Positions 9,937 to 19,655 of a stretch of DNA of 64,000 nt are shown here, piece by piece (position 1 is the first letter of the stretch; each line of letters begins with the position of its first letter). The translations under genes were made by a program, and so were the position numbers. Source of the DNA: Flectobacillus roseus. GTDB taxonomy: Bacteria; Bacteroidota; Bacteroidia; Cytophagales; Spirosomataceae. Location of the stretch: NCBI RefSeq assembly GCF_030056665.1, contig NZ_JASHIG010000006.1; one strand, given 5' to 3'. The notes beneath the pieces are model-generated. The model saw only the letters and a list, made by a program, of their open reading frames with translations. It was not told where the DNA came from and made no database searches.

Positions 9937-12900
9937 TTATACTTCAAGCCATTGATATAGTATTTCTTTACTTTGAGGTTCATCAAAATAAAAAATGTGT
10001 GGACAACCCACCTCTTGGAAGATTACTTGAGGCTGTCTGTTAGAATTAACTTTCATAATATCTTTGGTATACACTGCAATGTCATGCTGTTTTCCTTCAT
10101 GAAATAGATTTCCTACACCCAGCACTAATCGTTTGCATAGTTTGTCGAACCAGGTGCCTTCTTCACTGTTAGGGTTATACAGGTCAATGTTACCCGCTAA
10201 AATGAAATAGGGTACGTGAGGGTCATTTTGAATATACAGCGAATTAATTAAATCGGAATTGCGTTTCATTTGCTCTAAAGTGACAGTTAGCATACTACTC
10301 TTTTTTAATGCCACAATCAATCCTCCAGCCCATGCTAAATAAGGAGCTACCAAAGCAGAACTCAATCCAAGGGTAAGGACATCAGTCGTCATAGAAATAT
10401 AAGAAGGAGCATTGCCAAATACTGAACCTCCATTGGGAGTACCAGCCATAATCAGCTTTTTCACAAGACCGGCTTTTCCGAGCTTTTCTATCAACACTCT
10501 CGATACTAATCCACCCATAGAATGAGTAACAATCGTTAGTTTTTTATCAGTATTTCCATCAATACCATGTTCACTAAGTACAATGGCAAGGTTTTCTGCT
10601 ATTTTCTCAATAGGTGTATTCAGGCATTCATAATCAAATGTCAGAACTAAATCATATTTCGCTTCACTATTTTCAGTTGGTTTCACAAGCTTTTGAGCAA
10701 AGGGAATCATTCCTTCGGTATCGCCAATAATGCCGTGAATAAACAGCACAATATTCTTTGCCTCAGTAATTTTTTGAGTTAAATTAAGGTTTGTCCTTAC
10801 TGGTTTAGCTTGCTCATAATCTACCCAATTCAAAGCAAAATAACTGTCTGGAGCAGTTTTAAAAACCAGTTTCATTAAACAGAACTTAATCGCTCTTCCT
10901 AAGCTTCTCGTACCCTTTTCACTTATATTTATTTCTGGGATTCGCTCAATATAAACTTCACGTTCATTGTTTTCCAAAGCTTTACTTGTACCGATTACCA
11001 CAACTTCGTCTCCATTAACCATCACTGGAAGTACTATCTCATTAGGCAATATTTCTTGATTTTGAATTGCAAGAATTAAAGGTTTATCAGCATCTACTTC
11101 GCCTTCTATATCTTCTAACTCTATTTGTTGTTTTTGTTCAACGGACTTCGATTGAGGGGATAAATTTAGAATAGCAAGGCTATTGATAGTGATAGAACTT
11201 TTAAGCAAAGACTCATTGCCAATGCTTCTTGAAGGATGATACAAAGATGAAAGAGTAACCTTTGCTTGAAAAGATTGATGTGCTTTGAATGTTAAAGAAC
11301 CATCAGCCAAAACAATATCTTCTTTTCCAATGGTAGCATTGTTTTTCACTAACCTAAGCTTCAGGTCTTTAGCTAACCAGTCAAAAGAAGGGTTTGTTTC
11401 AAGATCAAATTCATCTAAGAATTTACTACTTCTAATTTGTGAATCTTCAATAGATTTTGTTTGTGAATAATCTTTATTAATCGAAAAGTTCTCCTGTACA
11501 AAAAAAGACAAATCTATTTCTTTTGTACTTACTATTAATTTAAACAAGCAATTGTTCTCATTATCAACATATTGTTCTTTATAAAAACCCAATCGGTTCT
11601 TAACAATAACCCCCGTTTCGTTAGCTGGAATAGTTGACTTGCCCAATTCTTTAATACCATAAAGAGGGGAAACAAAGATTACTTTGAAATAAAGCTCAAC
11701 CTTAGCATTATTTGCTACTGAAAGAGTGTAATGTTTGGGTATCACTTCACCACTTTCATTTTGGTCTAAAATCAACTGAATATCATCTCCAACAAAAGAT
11801 TGCTCCTCAACAGCCAAAGAGAACTCAATTTCTTCTTTTCTCAACCTTGATTTTGGGTTATTTAATTGTTTAATATTTTCCCAACGAACAATATCTCGTA
11901 AAACCTGATTTATTTCAAATAAATGCTCTTTTTCTGTAATGATTTTTCGTGAAGTTCTGTGAATTACTTGAATGAGATTACCTGATTGTAAAACCCAATA
12001 ATCGGCAAACGCTTTTTCTACACACAAATATTCAGATAAAACAGAAAGGTCGTCTATTGGAACGCCGCTGTAAATAGTCGCATATTTTTTATTCCCATCA
12101 ATTAGCACGCCTACATACTGTTGTTGATTATCCAATGTTGCCTCTGGTATAACAATAGAATCAAGCATTTGTACACCTGTTATTTTTCCTTTTGTAAACA
12201 AATGCTTTTCGGTAAATGAAGTAGTATTGGGTGAAAAAATCCAGATAGTAGCAGGCTTATTATATTCAATGGCCAATCCATGAATATTTCCTCTTTGAGC
12301 CCTCCATGAACGACTTTCTGAATCGTACGTTATAGGAAATGTATCGAGTCTATCAGTCTCTGTACCAGTCAAAAATAAAACATGAGGGTTGAAACCTCCC
12401 AGAAACTCTACATTAGGATGCTGACGGGATTCCTTTTCCCTCACGTAAACGGCTATTCGATTAAACAAATCTGAATATGAAAGTGACTGGACATCTTTTA
12501 AACAGTTTTGCAAAGTCAAGGTAAATAATCCTCTATTAGCTGACGTTTCGTAGGCTCGCTCGTTTTCTTGACAAGCGGCTAACAAAATATGCTTAGACTG
12601 AGGAACGTCTATTTTACCAGTACTTTGGAATTGTTTTGAATAAAAACCGTCAATATAATGCTCTAATCCACGTCGAGAACCTTCTTTTTCTACTTGCTTT
12701 ACACGTACTAAATCTATGGAATCTCTCGTTCCAGAACCTGCATGACAACAATCCAAACAAACAACAATATGTGGGTTTTGTTTAGCAACCTCGCTGATGA
12801 GTATTGCCAATTCTTTATCCGCTAAGTCAAATCCTCCTGCGAGTCGGCTGTCATAACATACAAGTGTTTCATTTTTGTGGGTTGGGAACTCTTTCCAAAA

Positions 12901-13200
12901 TTCTTGGGGTGCATTTTCTCTTGAGCCATGCCCAGAATAATAAAAAAGGACAGAGTCATTAACCGTAGCTTGACAAAGATGTGTACGAAAAGCATCAATA
13001 ATATTTTGTCTGGTAGCTTGTTCGTTAGTTAGAGAAACAATTTGAGGAGATAGTCTTTGAAAAGAATTATTCAAGAGCTTATTCACCTCTTCAACATCGT
13101 TGACACAACCTTGTAAAGGCGACACACCTACAGGATAATTATTAATACCAACTAGAAGGGCATACAGTTTTCCTTCAGTATTAAGCGTTTCATAGTTCAT
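9937..13200 (-). CDS. Caspase (peptidase C14) fused to C-terminal alpha/beta-hydrolase
   Basis: This 1087-residue protein is the first gene of the operon. The N-terminal 280 residues form a metacaspase-like peptidase with His91 (YYSGHGSR) and Cys152 (LDCCHAGSG). The middle (about 290-790) is mostly beta-rich and unrecognised. The C-terminal 280 residues form a lipase-like alpha/beta-hydrolase: oxyanion motif FIHG (His822), nucleophile elbow THSMGG (Ser894), a candidate catalytic His1068 and a possible acid Asp1040. A protease and a hydrolase in one chain suggest two effector activities, or a hydrolase freed by cleavage; both are inference. No signal peptide is seen. Downstream are the CHAT and STAND genes on the same strand. 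Confidence 0.85.
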   Translation of the reverse strand: MNYETLNTEGKLYALLVGINNYPVGVSPLQGCVNDVEEVNKLLNNSFQRLSPQIVSLTNEQATRQNIIDAFRTHLCQATVNDSVLFYYSGHGSRENAPQEFWKEFPTHKNETLVCYDSRLAGGFDLADKELAILISEVAKQNPHIVVCLDCCHAGSGTRDSIDLVRVKQVEKEGSRRGLEHYIDGFYSKQFQSTGKIDVPQSKHILLAACQENERAYETSANRGLFTLTLQNCLKDVQSLSYSDLFNRIAVYVREKESRQHPNVEFLGGFNPHVLFLTGTETDRLDTFPITYDSESRSWRAQRGNIHGLAIEYNKPATIWIFSPNTTSFTEKHLFTKGKITGVQMLDSIVIPEATLDNQQQYVGVLIDGNKKYATIYSGVPIDDLSVLSEYLCVEKAFADYWVLQSGNLIQVIHRTSRKIITEKEHLFEINQVLRDIVRWENIKQLNNPKSRLRKEEIEFSLAVEEQSFVGDDIQLILDQNESGEVIPKHYTLSVANNAKVELYFKVIFVSPLYGIKELGKSTIPANETGVIVKNRLGFYKEQYVDNENNCLFKLIVSTKEIDLSFFVQENFSINKDYSQTKSIEDSQIRSSKFLDEFDLETNPSFDWLAKDLKLRLVKNNATIGKEDIVLADGSLTFKAHQSFQAKVTLSSLYHPSRSIGNESLLKSSITINSLAILNLSPQSKSVEQKQQIELEDIEGEVDADKPLILAIQNQEILPNEIVLPVMVNGDEVVVIGTSKALENNEREVYIERIPEINISEKGTRSLGRAIKFCLMKLVFKTAPDSYFALNWVDYEQAKPVRTNLNLTQKITEAKNIVLFIHGIIGDTEGMIPFAQKLVKPTENSEAKYDLVLTFDYECLNTPIEKIAENLAIVLSEHGIDGNTDKKLTIVTHSMGGLVSRVLIEKLGKAGLVKKLIMAGTPNGGSVFGNAPSYISMTTDVLTLGLSSALVAPYLAWAGGLIVALKKSSMLTVTLEQMKRNSDLINSLYIQNDPHVPYFILAGNIDLYNPNSEEGTWFDKLCKRLVLGVGNLFHEGKQHDIAVYTKDIMKVNSNRQPQVIFQEVGCPHIFYFDEPQSKEILYQWLEV

Positions 13201-13318
13201 GAAGAGTACGGGGTAAAGTATTTCAATTTCTTTAATTTATGCTGTTTTGTTGAAAAAAATATACTTTAAGTACTCAATATTTATTATTCGGTCAGTATCA
13301 AATTAACGACAAAATAAT

Positions 13319-13371
13319 ACCCATGTATAAAATCCAGCTACTTTGAACTTAACAGGCTTTTATACATGGGT
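13319..13371 (-). terminator. Intergenic hairpin, likely terminator of the RHH/membrane protein genes
   Basis: A perfect 14-bp inverted repeat (13319..13332 and 13358..13371) lies just after the minus-strand gene ending at 13397 and before the caspase operon. The rest of 13201..13318 is AT-rich and must hold the promoter of the caspase operon, though no exact TAnnTTTG box was found. Confidence 0.6.
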
Positions 13372-13396
13372 TTATTACACAATTGAATAAATATAA

Positions 13397-13615
13397 TTAC
13401 TCCTTAACGTCCATATTTTGCTCTTTTCTAGAAGAAAAGTTAACCCAAATTAACAGTCCTAAACCTGCAATTATTATCAACATGACTATCAAAGTATTCC
13501 TAAATTGTGATTTCTTAGTTGGAGAAGAACATGTAATATCTGCAACACCTTTAGTTACGATCCCAGAAAGCTCTTCACCCACATTTTCAAACGGATTAGA
13601 AATTATTTCAAACAT
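13397..13615 (-). CDS. Small protein with one C-terminal membrane helix
   Basis: The 72-residue product has a polar N-terminal half containing TCSSPTKKS and a hydrophobic segment (about residues 41-59, NTLIVMLIIIAGLGLLIW), then a short charged tail. It starts 2 nt after the stop of the RHH-like gene, so it is probably in the same transcript, which ends at the hairpin at 13319..13371. The family is not recognised. The overlapping plus-strand frame is judged a shadow. It may be a membrane partner of the RHH protein or a small toxin-like peptide; neither can be shown. Confidence 0.55.
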   Translation of the reverse strand: MFEIISNPFENVGEELSGIVTKGVADITCSSPTKKSQFRNTLIVMLIIIAGLGLLIWVNFSSRKEQNMDVKE

Positions 13616-13617
13616 GA

Positions 13618-14037
13618 TTACGAGAGTTTAACGGTGTCTAATAAGATGGTGTAAATATCCTCAATCTGGGTAATCGTTTTACTTACGGTCTCTCCATAGA
13701 TATTTCTGTATTCGAGAGTCTGACCTTTACGCAGTTGAAATGCGTTTTGCAATAACTCATTTTCATAAAAATCGACTTTCCTTTTAAAATGATGAAGGTC
13801 AGTTTTTTGTTGAGATAACAATGTCTGCAACTCAGAGTTGTTGTTTGATTTTGTATGCTGCTTTCGGGTTGATATGATAGTGTCTACATACTCGCTCAAA
13901 GTCATTCCCATTTGCTGAGCCTCTTGTGCTAATTCTATTTTAGTTCGAGCTTCACACTTGAAGCCTAAGGTTACTTTGTTGGTAGCATATTGGAGTCCTT
14001 CCAACTGTAATGCTCTCCCTGTTCTAATTTCGTTCAT
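13618..14037 (-). CDS. Ribbon-helix-helix-like DNA-binding protein with coiled coil
   Basis: The 139-residue protein has a predicted beta strand (KVTLGFKCEAR) followed by two helices (KIELAQEAQQMGMTLSEYV), the layout of a ribbon-helix-helix domain in residues 20-55. A coiled coil (about 70-100) and a C-terminal strand-helix region follow. Proteins of this shape act in mobilisation (MobC-like), partition or operon repression. Directly upstream of its start is a phased series of TTAA motifs (14041..14153), a plausible binding array. The small membrane protein follows 2 nt downstream. The exact function is unknown. Confidence 0.6.
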   Translation of the reverse strand: MNEIRTGRALQLEGLQYATNKVTLGFKCEARTKIELAQEAQQMGMTLSEYVDTIISTRKQHTKSNNNSELQTLLSQQKTDLHHFKRKVDFYENELLQNAFQLRKGQTLEYRNIYGETVSKTITQIEDIYTILLDTVKLS

Positions 14038-14040
14038 TGC

Positions 14041-14153
14041 TTAATGTTAGATTAATCGCTATTAACTTACTGGTTTAAAAATAATTAACCCTCGAAAACC
14101 ACCTTTGGGTTAACGAGGGTTAATATGAGTTAATTCGAATTAATTGAAGTTAA
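14041..14153. repeat. Helically phased TTAA array upstream of the RHH-like gene
   Basis: TTAA starts at 14110, 14120, 14130, 14140 and 14150, exactly 10 bp apart; the last three extend to TTAATT. More copies stand at 14041, 14052, 14062, 14075 and 14085. The regular spacing places each site on the same DNA face, as in operators or partition sites bound by ribbon-helix-helix proteins. The remaining 14154..14372 shows a small GC hairpin (agggg/cccct near 14177) and nothing else recognised. It must include the promoter for the RHH gene. Confidence 0.6.
14084..14124. repeat. 11-bp perfect inverted repeat within the TTAA array
   Basis: ATTAACCCTCG at 14084..14094 is matched by its reverse complement at 14114..14124, with a 19-nt loop. 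It lies between the RHH-like gene and hsdR, on the upstream side of the RHH gene, so it is more likely an operator or origin element than that gene's terminator. Confidence 0.6.
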
Positions 14154-14372
14154 TTCATGCTGTTTACACGAGTCAGTCAGGGGGCTCCCCTAGACGATTA
14201 ATCTTCATTAACATTTCTATGGATATGAGTATTCAATGCTAAAACTGCGTATTTTAACGTGAATCTTCATGGATGCCGAATATAGTTTTACCAAATGAGT
14301 GTGTATTCTCGGCTTTATAATTTTATAGAAACTTACCCATTAACGATAATACTCTACTATTATAATTTACTA

Positions 14373-17246
14373 TTACTGCCCTGAAATACCATCAAAAAAC
14401 GTCTCTATAAACCCTAAAATCCTATTTAAGATTCGGTCACCTATTTCTTTAGCTTTTAAGGCACTGGGTCTTCCTTCTTGACGGAGTTCTAATATTTCTT
14501 TTTTTAAGGGTTTACGTTCAGTGAAAAAATAGTTTTCGATTAAGTTTTTAGTTTTTTCTTCAGAAAGGTTTTCTATCTTAACCAATTCTTGTAGTGCCTT
14601 TTCTTGCTCGACATTCCAGAACTTTTCGAATTCATCAGAAATGGTATCAGTATCTTTGATATATGGCAGGCTTTCTTGAATAAATTTCTCAATTAATTCC
14701 CTTTTACTTCTTAGAGATACTTCGGTGTTTAATAAGTTGAATATTTCTTTCTCAATACTTTCTTTATCTTTCGAACTGTGCTTTGATTGGAATTTAATCA
14801 GCAATTGAAGAATATAGGTAACATTAATAGTATCGCGTCTTATCAACTCTAGTTCAAAATCTATATCATTTAGAATAGATGTTTTTTCAGGGGAATTAAC
14901 AGGGTTAATTCCATCTTTCAAATCCAAATATTTGCTGGTATAATCCGTAAAAAGCTGTTCTTCCATCGGTAAATCATCCCAAGTAAACTCGGTATAATGG
15001 CTCATCTTTTTATGAAGACGCATTAAAGTACGAAATGCCAAGATAAACTCTAATTTATCTTCTTCACTATATAAACTATCTACATCTTCTACTCTTGAAA
15101 CTACTTCTAGTAACTTTTGAGTGGCTTCATTAAACTTTTCAACATAAACTTCATAAGGTTCTACGATAATTTCATCTATAGCTTCTTTGTTACTGAACAG
15201 AGCAATCGCTTCATCGGTTCTTTCTTTTAGATTACGAAAACACACAATGTTACCCTGTGTTTTGTTCTTATCTAAAATACGATTAGTTCTACTAAACGCC
15301 TGAATGAGACCATGGTATTGTAGGTTTTTATCAACATATAAGGTATTCAAAAACTTACTATCAAATCCTGTCAAAAACATATTAGCGACTAAAAGAATAT
15401 CCGCTTCGTTTTGCTTAGATTTTTTCGCCACAGCATTGTAATAATTATAATAACCTTCTGTGTCTTTAATATTTTGCTTTTCGCCAAATAAGTTATTGAA
15501 ATCCTCTACATAATTTTCCAGTAATTCTCTGCGGTGAGGTTTATAGGCATATCCTATCTGAGGTTCTGCTGCTATGCTAAATGGAGGAATAATTAGGTCT
15601 CCTATTTCATCTTCGTTTTGAGCAAAGCTAAAAATTGTCGTTACTTTTAAATTGTGCTCCCCATTTTCTTTTTTACGCTTGAAAATTTCGTAGTACTGAA
15701 TCACAGCATCAATGTCCTGTACACACATCATTGCACAGAATTTCTTATTTTGAGTCTTCTGGTCGTGGTATTGAATGATATAGTCAACAATAGCCTCTTT
15801 TCGCTCAGGGGCTTCAAATACTTCAGCTTCGTTGATTTTCTCCACTTCCAAGTCAATGATATGCTCTTTTTTCTTGAAGGTTTGTATGTATTCTACCGAA
15901 AACTTCAACACATTTTCATCTCTAATAGCATCGGTTATGACATACTTATGCAGACATTTACCAAAAAGATTTGCTGTTGTTTTTTCTCCATCAGCATTTT
16001 CTGCTAGAATCGGTGTACCCGTAAAACCAAACAACTGAATATTGGTAAAATAACTAACGATATTTTTGTGTGTTTCGCCAAACTGTGAGCGATGGCATTC
16101 ATCAAAAATAAAGACCATTCTTTCATCTTGAATAGCCTTCATTTTAAACAAATTTCTACCCGAAATAGCATTGTTTAGCTTCTGAATAGTCGTTACAATA
16201 ACCTTTGTATTGGGGTCATTGTCATTGAATTTTCTAATAAGGTCATCTGTATTGGTAGCCGAACTCACTGAGCCTTTACTGAATTTATCATATTCTTGGT
16301 TAGTTTGATAGTCCAAGTCCTTTCTATCTACCACAAAAACCACCTTTTTGATAGTCGGAATCTTAGATAAAATCTGGCTTGCCTTAAAACTAGTTAGTGT
16401 TTTTCCACTTCCTGTTGTATGCCAGATATAACCATTTTTTTCGATGTTATATCCATTTAAAATTTCATTGTCCTTTACCTTTTTGATAATACTTTCTACG
16501 GCATAGTACTGATAAGGACGAAGTACCATCAAGCGTTTATCGGTTTCGTTCAGCACAATGTATTTGCATATCATTTTACTAACGTGACAAGGCTCTAAAA
16601 ATGCGTCTGTAAAGCCATTTAGAATATTATTCAAAGGGTTATTTTGCTCGTCTGTCCAGTGAAAAGTTTGGAGATACTCCTGTTTGTGTGTGCCAAAATT
16701 GCTGAAGTATTTGGTATTTACGCCATTACTAATAATGAACAATTGTACAAAGTGAAACAACCCTTGTCCTGCTCCGAAACTGTGTTTTTGGTAACGATTA
16801 ATCTGGTTAAAGGCTTCTTTCATTTCTAAGCCTCTTCGCTTAAGTTCTATTTGAACCAAGGGCAAGCCATTAATCAATAAGGTAACATCATAACGGTTTT
16901 CATACTTACCCACCTGCGTAATCTGGTTGGTTACCTGATATTCATTCTGACACCAGTGTTCTACATTTAGCAATTCAAAATATAGATTATCGCCATTGTC
17001 CTTGATAATATGATGCTTCTTTTCACGTAATATTTTGGCTTTTTCAAATACAGAACCTTTATTGATAATGTTTACTACTTTCTCAAATTCACTGGCACTG
17101 AATTGAACATTATTATGTTTTTCTAATTGTGTTTTTAGGTTTGCTAATAGGGCTTTTTCATCAGCTATAGTAACATATTTATAACCCAATTTCTGTAACT
17201 GGGCAATAAGTTGTTCTTCTAAAAATTGTTCGGATTGCTTGCTCAA
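14373..17246 (-). CDS. hsdR: Type I restriction enzyme R subunit
   Basis: The 957-residue protein has the normal HsdR layout. An N-terminal PD-(D/E)XK nuclease with VQIELKRRG (near residue 130) is followed by an SF2 translocase with Walker A TTGSGKT (near 278) and DEAD-box DECH (near 380), then the second RecA-like domain and a helical C-terminal region. It translocates DNA and cuts unmodified DNA in complex with HsdM and HsdS. It lies downstream of the recombinase and is separated from hsdM-hsdS by the invertible locus, all on the minus strand. It appears intact. Confidence 0.95.
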   Translation of the reverse strand: MSKQSEQFLEEQLIAQLQKLGYKYVTIADEKALLANLKTQLEKHNNVQFSASEFEKVVNIINKGSVFEKAKILREKKHHIIKDNGDNLYFELLNVEHWCQNEYQVTNQITQVGKYENRYDVTLLINGLPLVQIELKRRGLEMKEAFNQINRYQKHSFGAGQGLFHFVQLFIISNGVNTKYFSNFGTHKQEYLQTFHWTDEQNNPLNNILNGFTDAFLEPCHVSKMICKYIVLNETDKRLMVLRPYQYYAVESIIKKVKDNEILNGYNIEKNGYIWHTTGSGKTLTSFKASQILSKIPTIKKVVFVVDRKDLDYQTNQEYDKFSKGSVSSATNTDDLIRKFNDNDPNTKVIVTTIQKLNNAISGRNLFKMKAIQDERMVFIFDECHRSQFGETHKNIVSYFTNIQLFGFTGTPILAENADGEKTTANLFGKCLHKYVITDAIRDENVLKFSVEYIQTFKKKEHIIDLEVEKINEAEVFEAPERKEAIVDYIIQYHDQKTQNKKFCAMMCVQDIDAVIQYYEIFKRKKENGEHNLKVTTIFSFAQNEDEIGDLIIPPFSIAAEPQIGYAYKPHRRELLENYVEDFNNLFGEKQNIKDTEGYYNYYNAVAKKSKQNEADILLVANMFLTGFDSKFLNTLYVDKNLQYHGLIQAFSRTNRILDKNKTQGNIVCFRNLKERTDEAIALFSNKEAIDEIIVEPYEVYVEKFNEATQKLLEVVSRVEDVDSLYSEEDKLEFILAFRTLMRLHKKMSHYTEFTWDDLPMEEQLFTDYTSKYLDLKDGINPVNSPEKTSILNDIDFELELIRRDTINVTYILQLLIKFQSKHSSKDKESIEKEIFNLLNTEVSLRSKRELIEKFIQESLPYIKDTDTISDEFEKFWNVEQEKALQELVKIENLSEEKTKNLIENYFFTERKPLKKEILELRQEGRPSALKAKEIGDRILNRILGFIETFFDGISGQ

Positions 17247-17348
17247 AATAAGTATGAATTAGGAGTTTTCGGTGTTTATTTTATCTATTTACAAATGTAA
17301 TAAAATAAAGTAATCTTGATATATACCTCCTAATTCATAATCCAAAAC

Positions 17349-18272
17349 TTATTTCAGACCCTTAAACATCTGTTCTATAGCCTTCTTTTTTTGTTCCATA
17401 TTAGGATGAACGTATAGGTTTAGGGTAGTACTAATATTAGAATGTCCGAGGAGTACACTTACCGTTTTGTAATCACAGTTACTTTCGATACATCTGGTAG
17501 CAAAACTATGTCTTAACCCGTGAAATTTAAGGTCAGGCATATTGAGTTCTTTCATCAGATTTTTATAGTAACTGCGGTAGGTTCTTGGCTCAGTGGGTTT
17601 GGCATCATTTGTTAAAACAAAGAATGACGAATTCACAATTTTTTTAAATGGTTTGAGTATCCTCAATAAATCCTTACTTATAGGGATTTCACGAATAGAG
17701 TTTTTTGTTTTGGGAGTATCCAGAATAAGTTCTGTTTTTCTCTTTCCATCTTCTATAACATATATACGTTGGATAGTTCTGTTAACACTAATAATGCCAT
17801 TATCGGTATCGATGTCTTCCCAAGTGAGGGCACATACTTCTCCAATACGCATACCTGCACTTAGACAGATGTAAACCCCTAAGTTTCTGAACGTGAAATG
17901 CTCTTGTATATAAGTCATTATTTTTTTCTGGTCAGCACGGCTTAGGACTTCTATTGAGTGGTTTTCCCGTTCGGTTGGAAACTGTATATCAAAAGGGGTA
18001 TAATCTAGCCATTTATTTTTCGCGCCAAACTTTAGAATCATCCTTAGCACAATTAAAACATCCTTGATTGTTTTCTGACTCAACCCTGTCTCTAGCTTTT
18101 GGAACACAAAGCTTTGTACATCAGCTTCTTCGATTGAATACTTATCTCCAAAACTTGGAAGTAAATGATTTTCAATCAAGAGCGTATAAGCTGAAAAGCT
18201 TGATTTTTTCACATACTGTTTTTTGTCTATTTTCCATAGACCAATTACTTCTGAAAGCTGTTTTTTGTTCAT
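17349..18272 (-). CDS. Tyrosine recombinase of the hsdS inversion locus
   Basis: The 307-residue protein has an N-terminal SAM-like core-binding domain (about 1-110) and a C-terminal catalytic domain with Arg (SAGMRIGEV), HGLRHSF and the nucleophile Tyr in LNLYVHP. It sits between hsdR and the two hsdS genes and within 120 bp of the outer inverted repeat at 18389..18434. Family precedent (Bacteroides and Streptococcus type I systems with a linked recombinase) indicates it inverts hsdS segments. It is distinct from the element integrase at 30434..31642. Confidence 0.9.
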   Translation of the reverse strand: MNKKQLSEVIGLWKIDKKQYVKKSSFSAYTLLIENHLLPSFGDKYSIEEADVQSFVFQKLETGLSQKTIKDVLIVLRMILKFGAKNKWLDYTPFDIQFPTERENHSIEVLSRADQKKIMTYIQEHFTFRNLGVYICLSAGMRIGEVCALTWEDIDTDNGIISVNRTIQRIYVIEDGKRKTELILDTPKTKNSIREIPISKDLLRILKPFKKIVNSSFFVLTNDAKPTEPRTYRSYYKNLMKELNMPDLKFHGLRHSFATRCIESNCDYKTVSVLLGHSNISTTLNLYVHPNMEQKKKAIEQMFKGLK

Positions 18273-18388
18273 TTTATCTTAATTAAAGTTTTAAAATGAC
18301 AAAGGAAGCCGAAAGAAACAAAATGCGTTAGTAATTTCATTAGAGGATAAATGTTTCTCTAATCATATAATATGAGATAGAAAAGCCT

Positions 18389-18434
18389 ATGTTCCTAATT
18401 TAAGATTTAAGGAGTTTCAAGGGGAGTGGGAAAG
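18389..18434 (+). repeat. Outer inverted repeat IR1, silent hsdS side
   Basis: 46 nt identical to the reverse complement of 20800..20845. It covers the conserved N-terminal coding stretch (VPNLRFKEFQGEWE). Confidence 0.92.
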
Positions 18435-19599
18435 TAAGAAGTTGGGGGAGGTAGCTACCTTTTCAAAAGGGAAAGGTATTTCTAAAAGTGAAATTGAAGA
18501 AAATGGGATTACTGAATGTATAAGATATGGGGAGCTTTATACACATTATGGAGAAGTTATTAATGAAATAAAATCTAAGACCAATCTGAATAAATCTGAG
18601 TTAGTACTAAGTGAAGCAAATGATGTTATTATTCCTGCATCGGGAGAAACAACAATTGATATTGCAACGGCTTCATGCGTTTTGAAATCAGGTGTTGCGT
18701 TAGGAGGTGATTTGAATATAATCAAAACAGAGAATAATGGAGTCTATTTGTCCTATTACTTGAATAGTAAGAAGAAAGTAGAAATAGCCAATTTAGCACA
18801 AGGAATTTCAGTTGTCCATTTATACTCAAGTCAATTAGCAACTCTGATTTTAAGTTTACCAAAGCTGGAAGAGCAGAATAGAATTTCCTCCTTCTTTGCT
18901 AAACTAGATGAGAGGATAACAACCCAAAACAAAATAATTGAACAATTAGAAACCTTAATCCGATATTTCAGGAATCAAATATTTAAACAAAAAATAAGAT
19001 TTAAAGATGAACTTGGAAATGAATTTCCTGAATGGGAAATATGCAAGCTGAGAGATATTTCAGAAAGAATTGTTCAGAAAAATTCTGATAACAATCAAAA
19101 TGTTTTGACCATATCTGCACAGCTTGGGTTAATAAGTCAACTTGAGTTTTTTAATAAATCAGTTTCTGCAAAAGATGTTTCGGGATATTATTTACTAGGA
19201 CAAAATGATTTTGCATACAATAAAAGTTACTCCAATGGTTATCCAATGGGAGCCATTAAAAGACTCAAAAGGTATGAGAAGGGAATTGTTTCGACTTTAT
19301 ACATTTGTTTCCGTTTCAAAGAAATAGTAAATCTAGATTTTATAGAACAATATTTTGAATCTGGCATACAAAATTCTGAAATTGAAAATATAGCACAAGA
19401 AGGAGCTCGGAATCACGGTCTTTTAAATATAGGTGTTAATGACTTTTTCGATATTGAAATAAATTTCCCTTCTTCACAAGAACAAACCAAAATCGCAAAC
19501 TTTCTCTCATCAATTGACACAAAAATTAATATTGAAACTAAGCTTTTGCAAAAACTAGAAGAACAGAAAAAGTTTTTACTACAAAATCTTTTTGTTTAA
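18391..19599 (+). pseudogene. hsdS: Silent hsdS specificity cassette lacking a start
   Basis: The frame is open from 18376 after a stop at 18373 to the TAA at 19599. It has no in-frame ATG at its beginning, and the start found by position is a weak TTG at 18442. It reads as a full two-TRD specificity subunit: TRD1, a conserved central helix region (ERITTQNKIIEQLE), TRD2 and C-terminal helix LEEQKKFLLQNLF. The first nine codons found in the expressed copy are missing because they lie outside IR1. It is a storage copy, not a decayed gene; inversion would place it behind the hsdM promoter and start. Confidence 0.88.
18908..18942 (+). repeat. Inner inverted repeat IR2, silent hsdS side
   Basis: 35 nt identical to the reverse complement of 20289..20323. 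It encodes the start of the central conserved helix between the two target-recognition domains (ERITTQNKIIE). Confidence 0.9.
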
Positions 19600-19606
19600 A
19601 GTTTGC

Positions 19607-19652
19607 GGTTACCAGCAAGAATATGATATTTTTCATATTCTTGCTGGTAACC
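19607..19652. terminator. Bidirectional terminator between convergent hsdS genes
   Basis: A perfect 20-bp stem (19607..19626 with 19633..19652) has a 6-nt loop and T-rich flanks on both sides. It lies at the centre of the inverted segment, so it serves whichever hsdS is expressed. Confidence 0.88.
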
Positions 19653-19655
19653 TTT

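Noticed and set aside
17349..18272. The hsd recombinase as the integrase of a second nested element
   Set aside because: No att-like direct repeat flanks it, while hsdS inverted repeats lie beside it.
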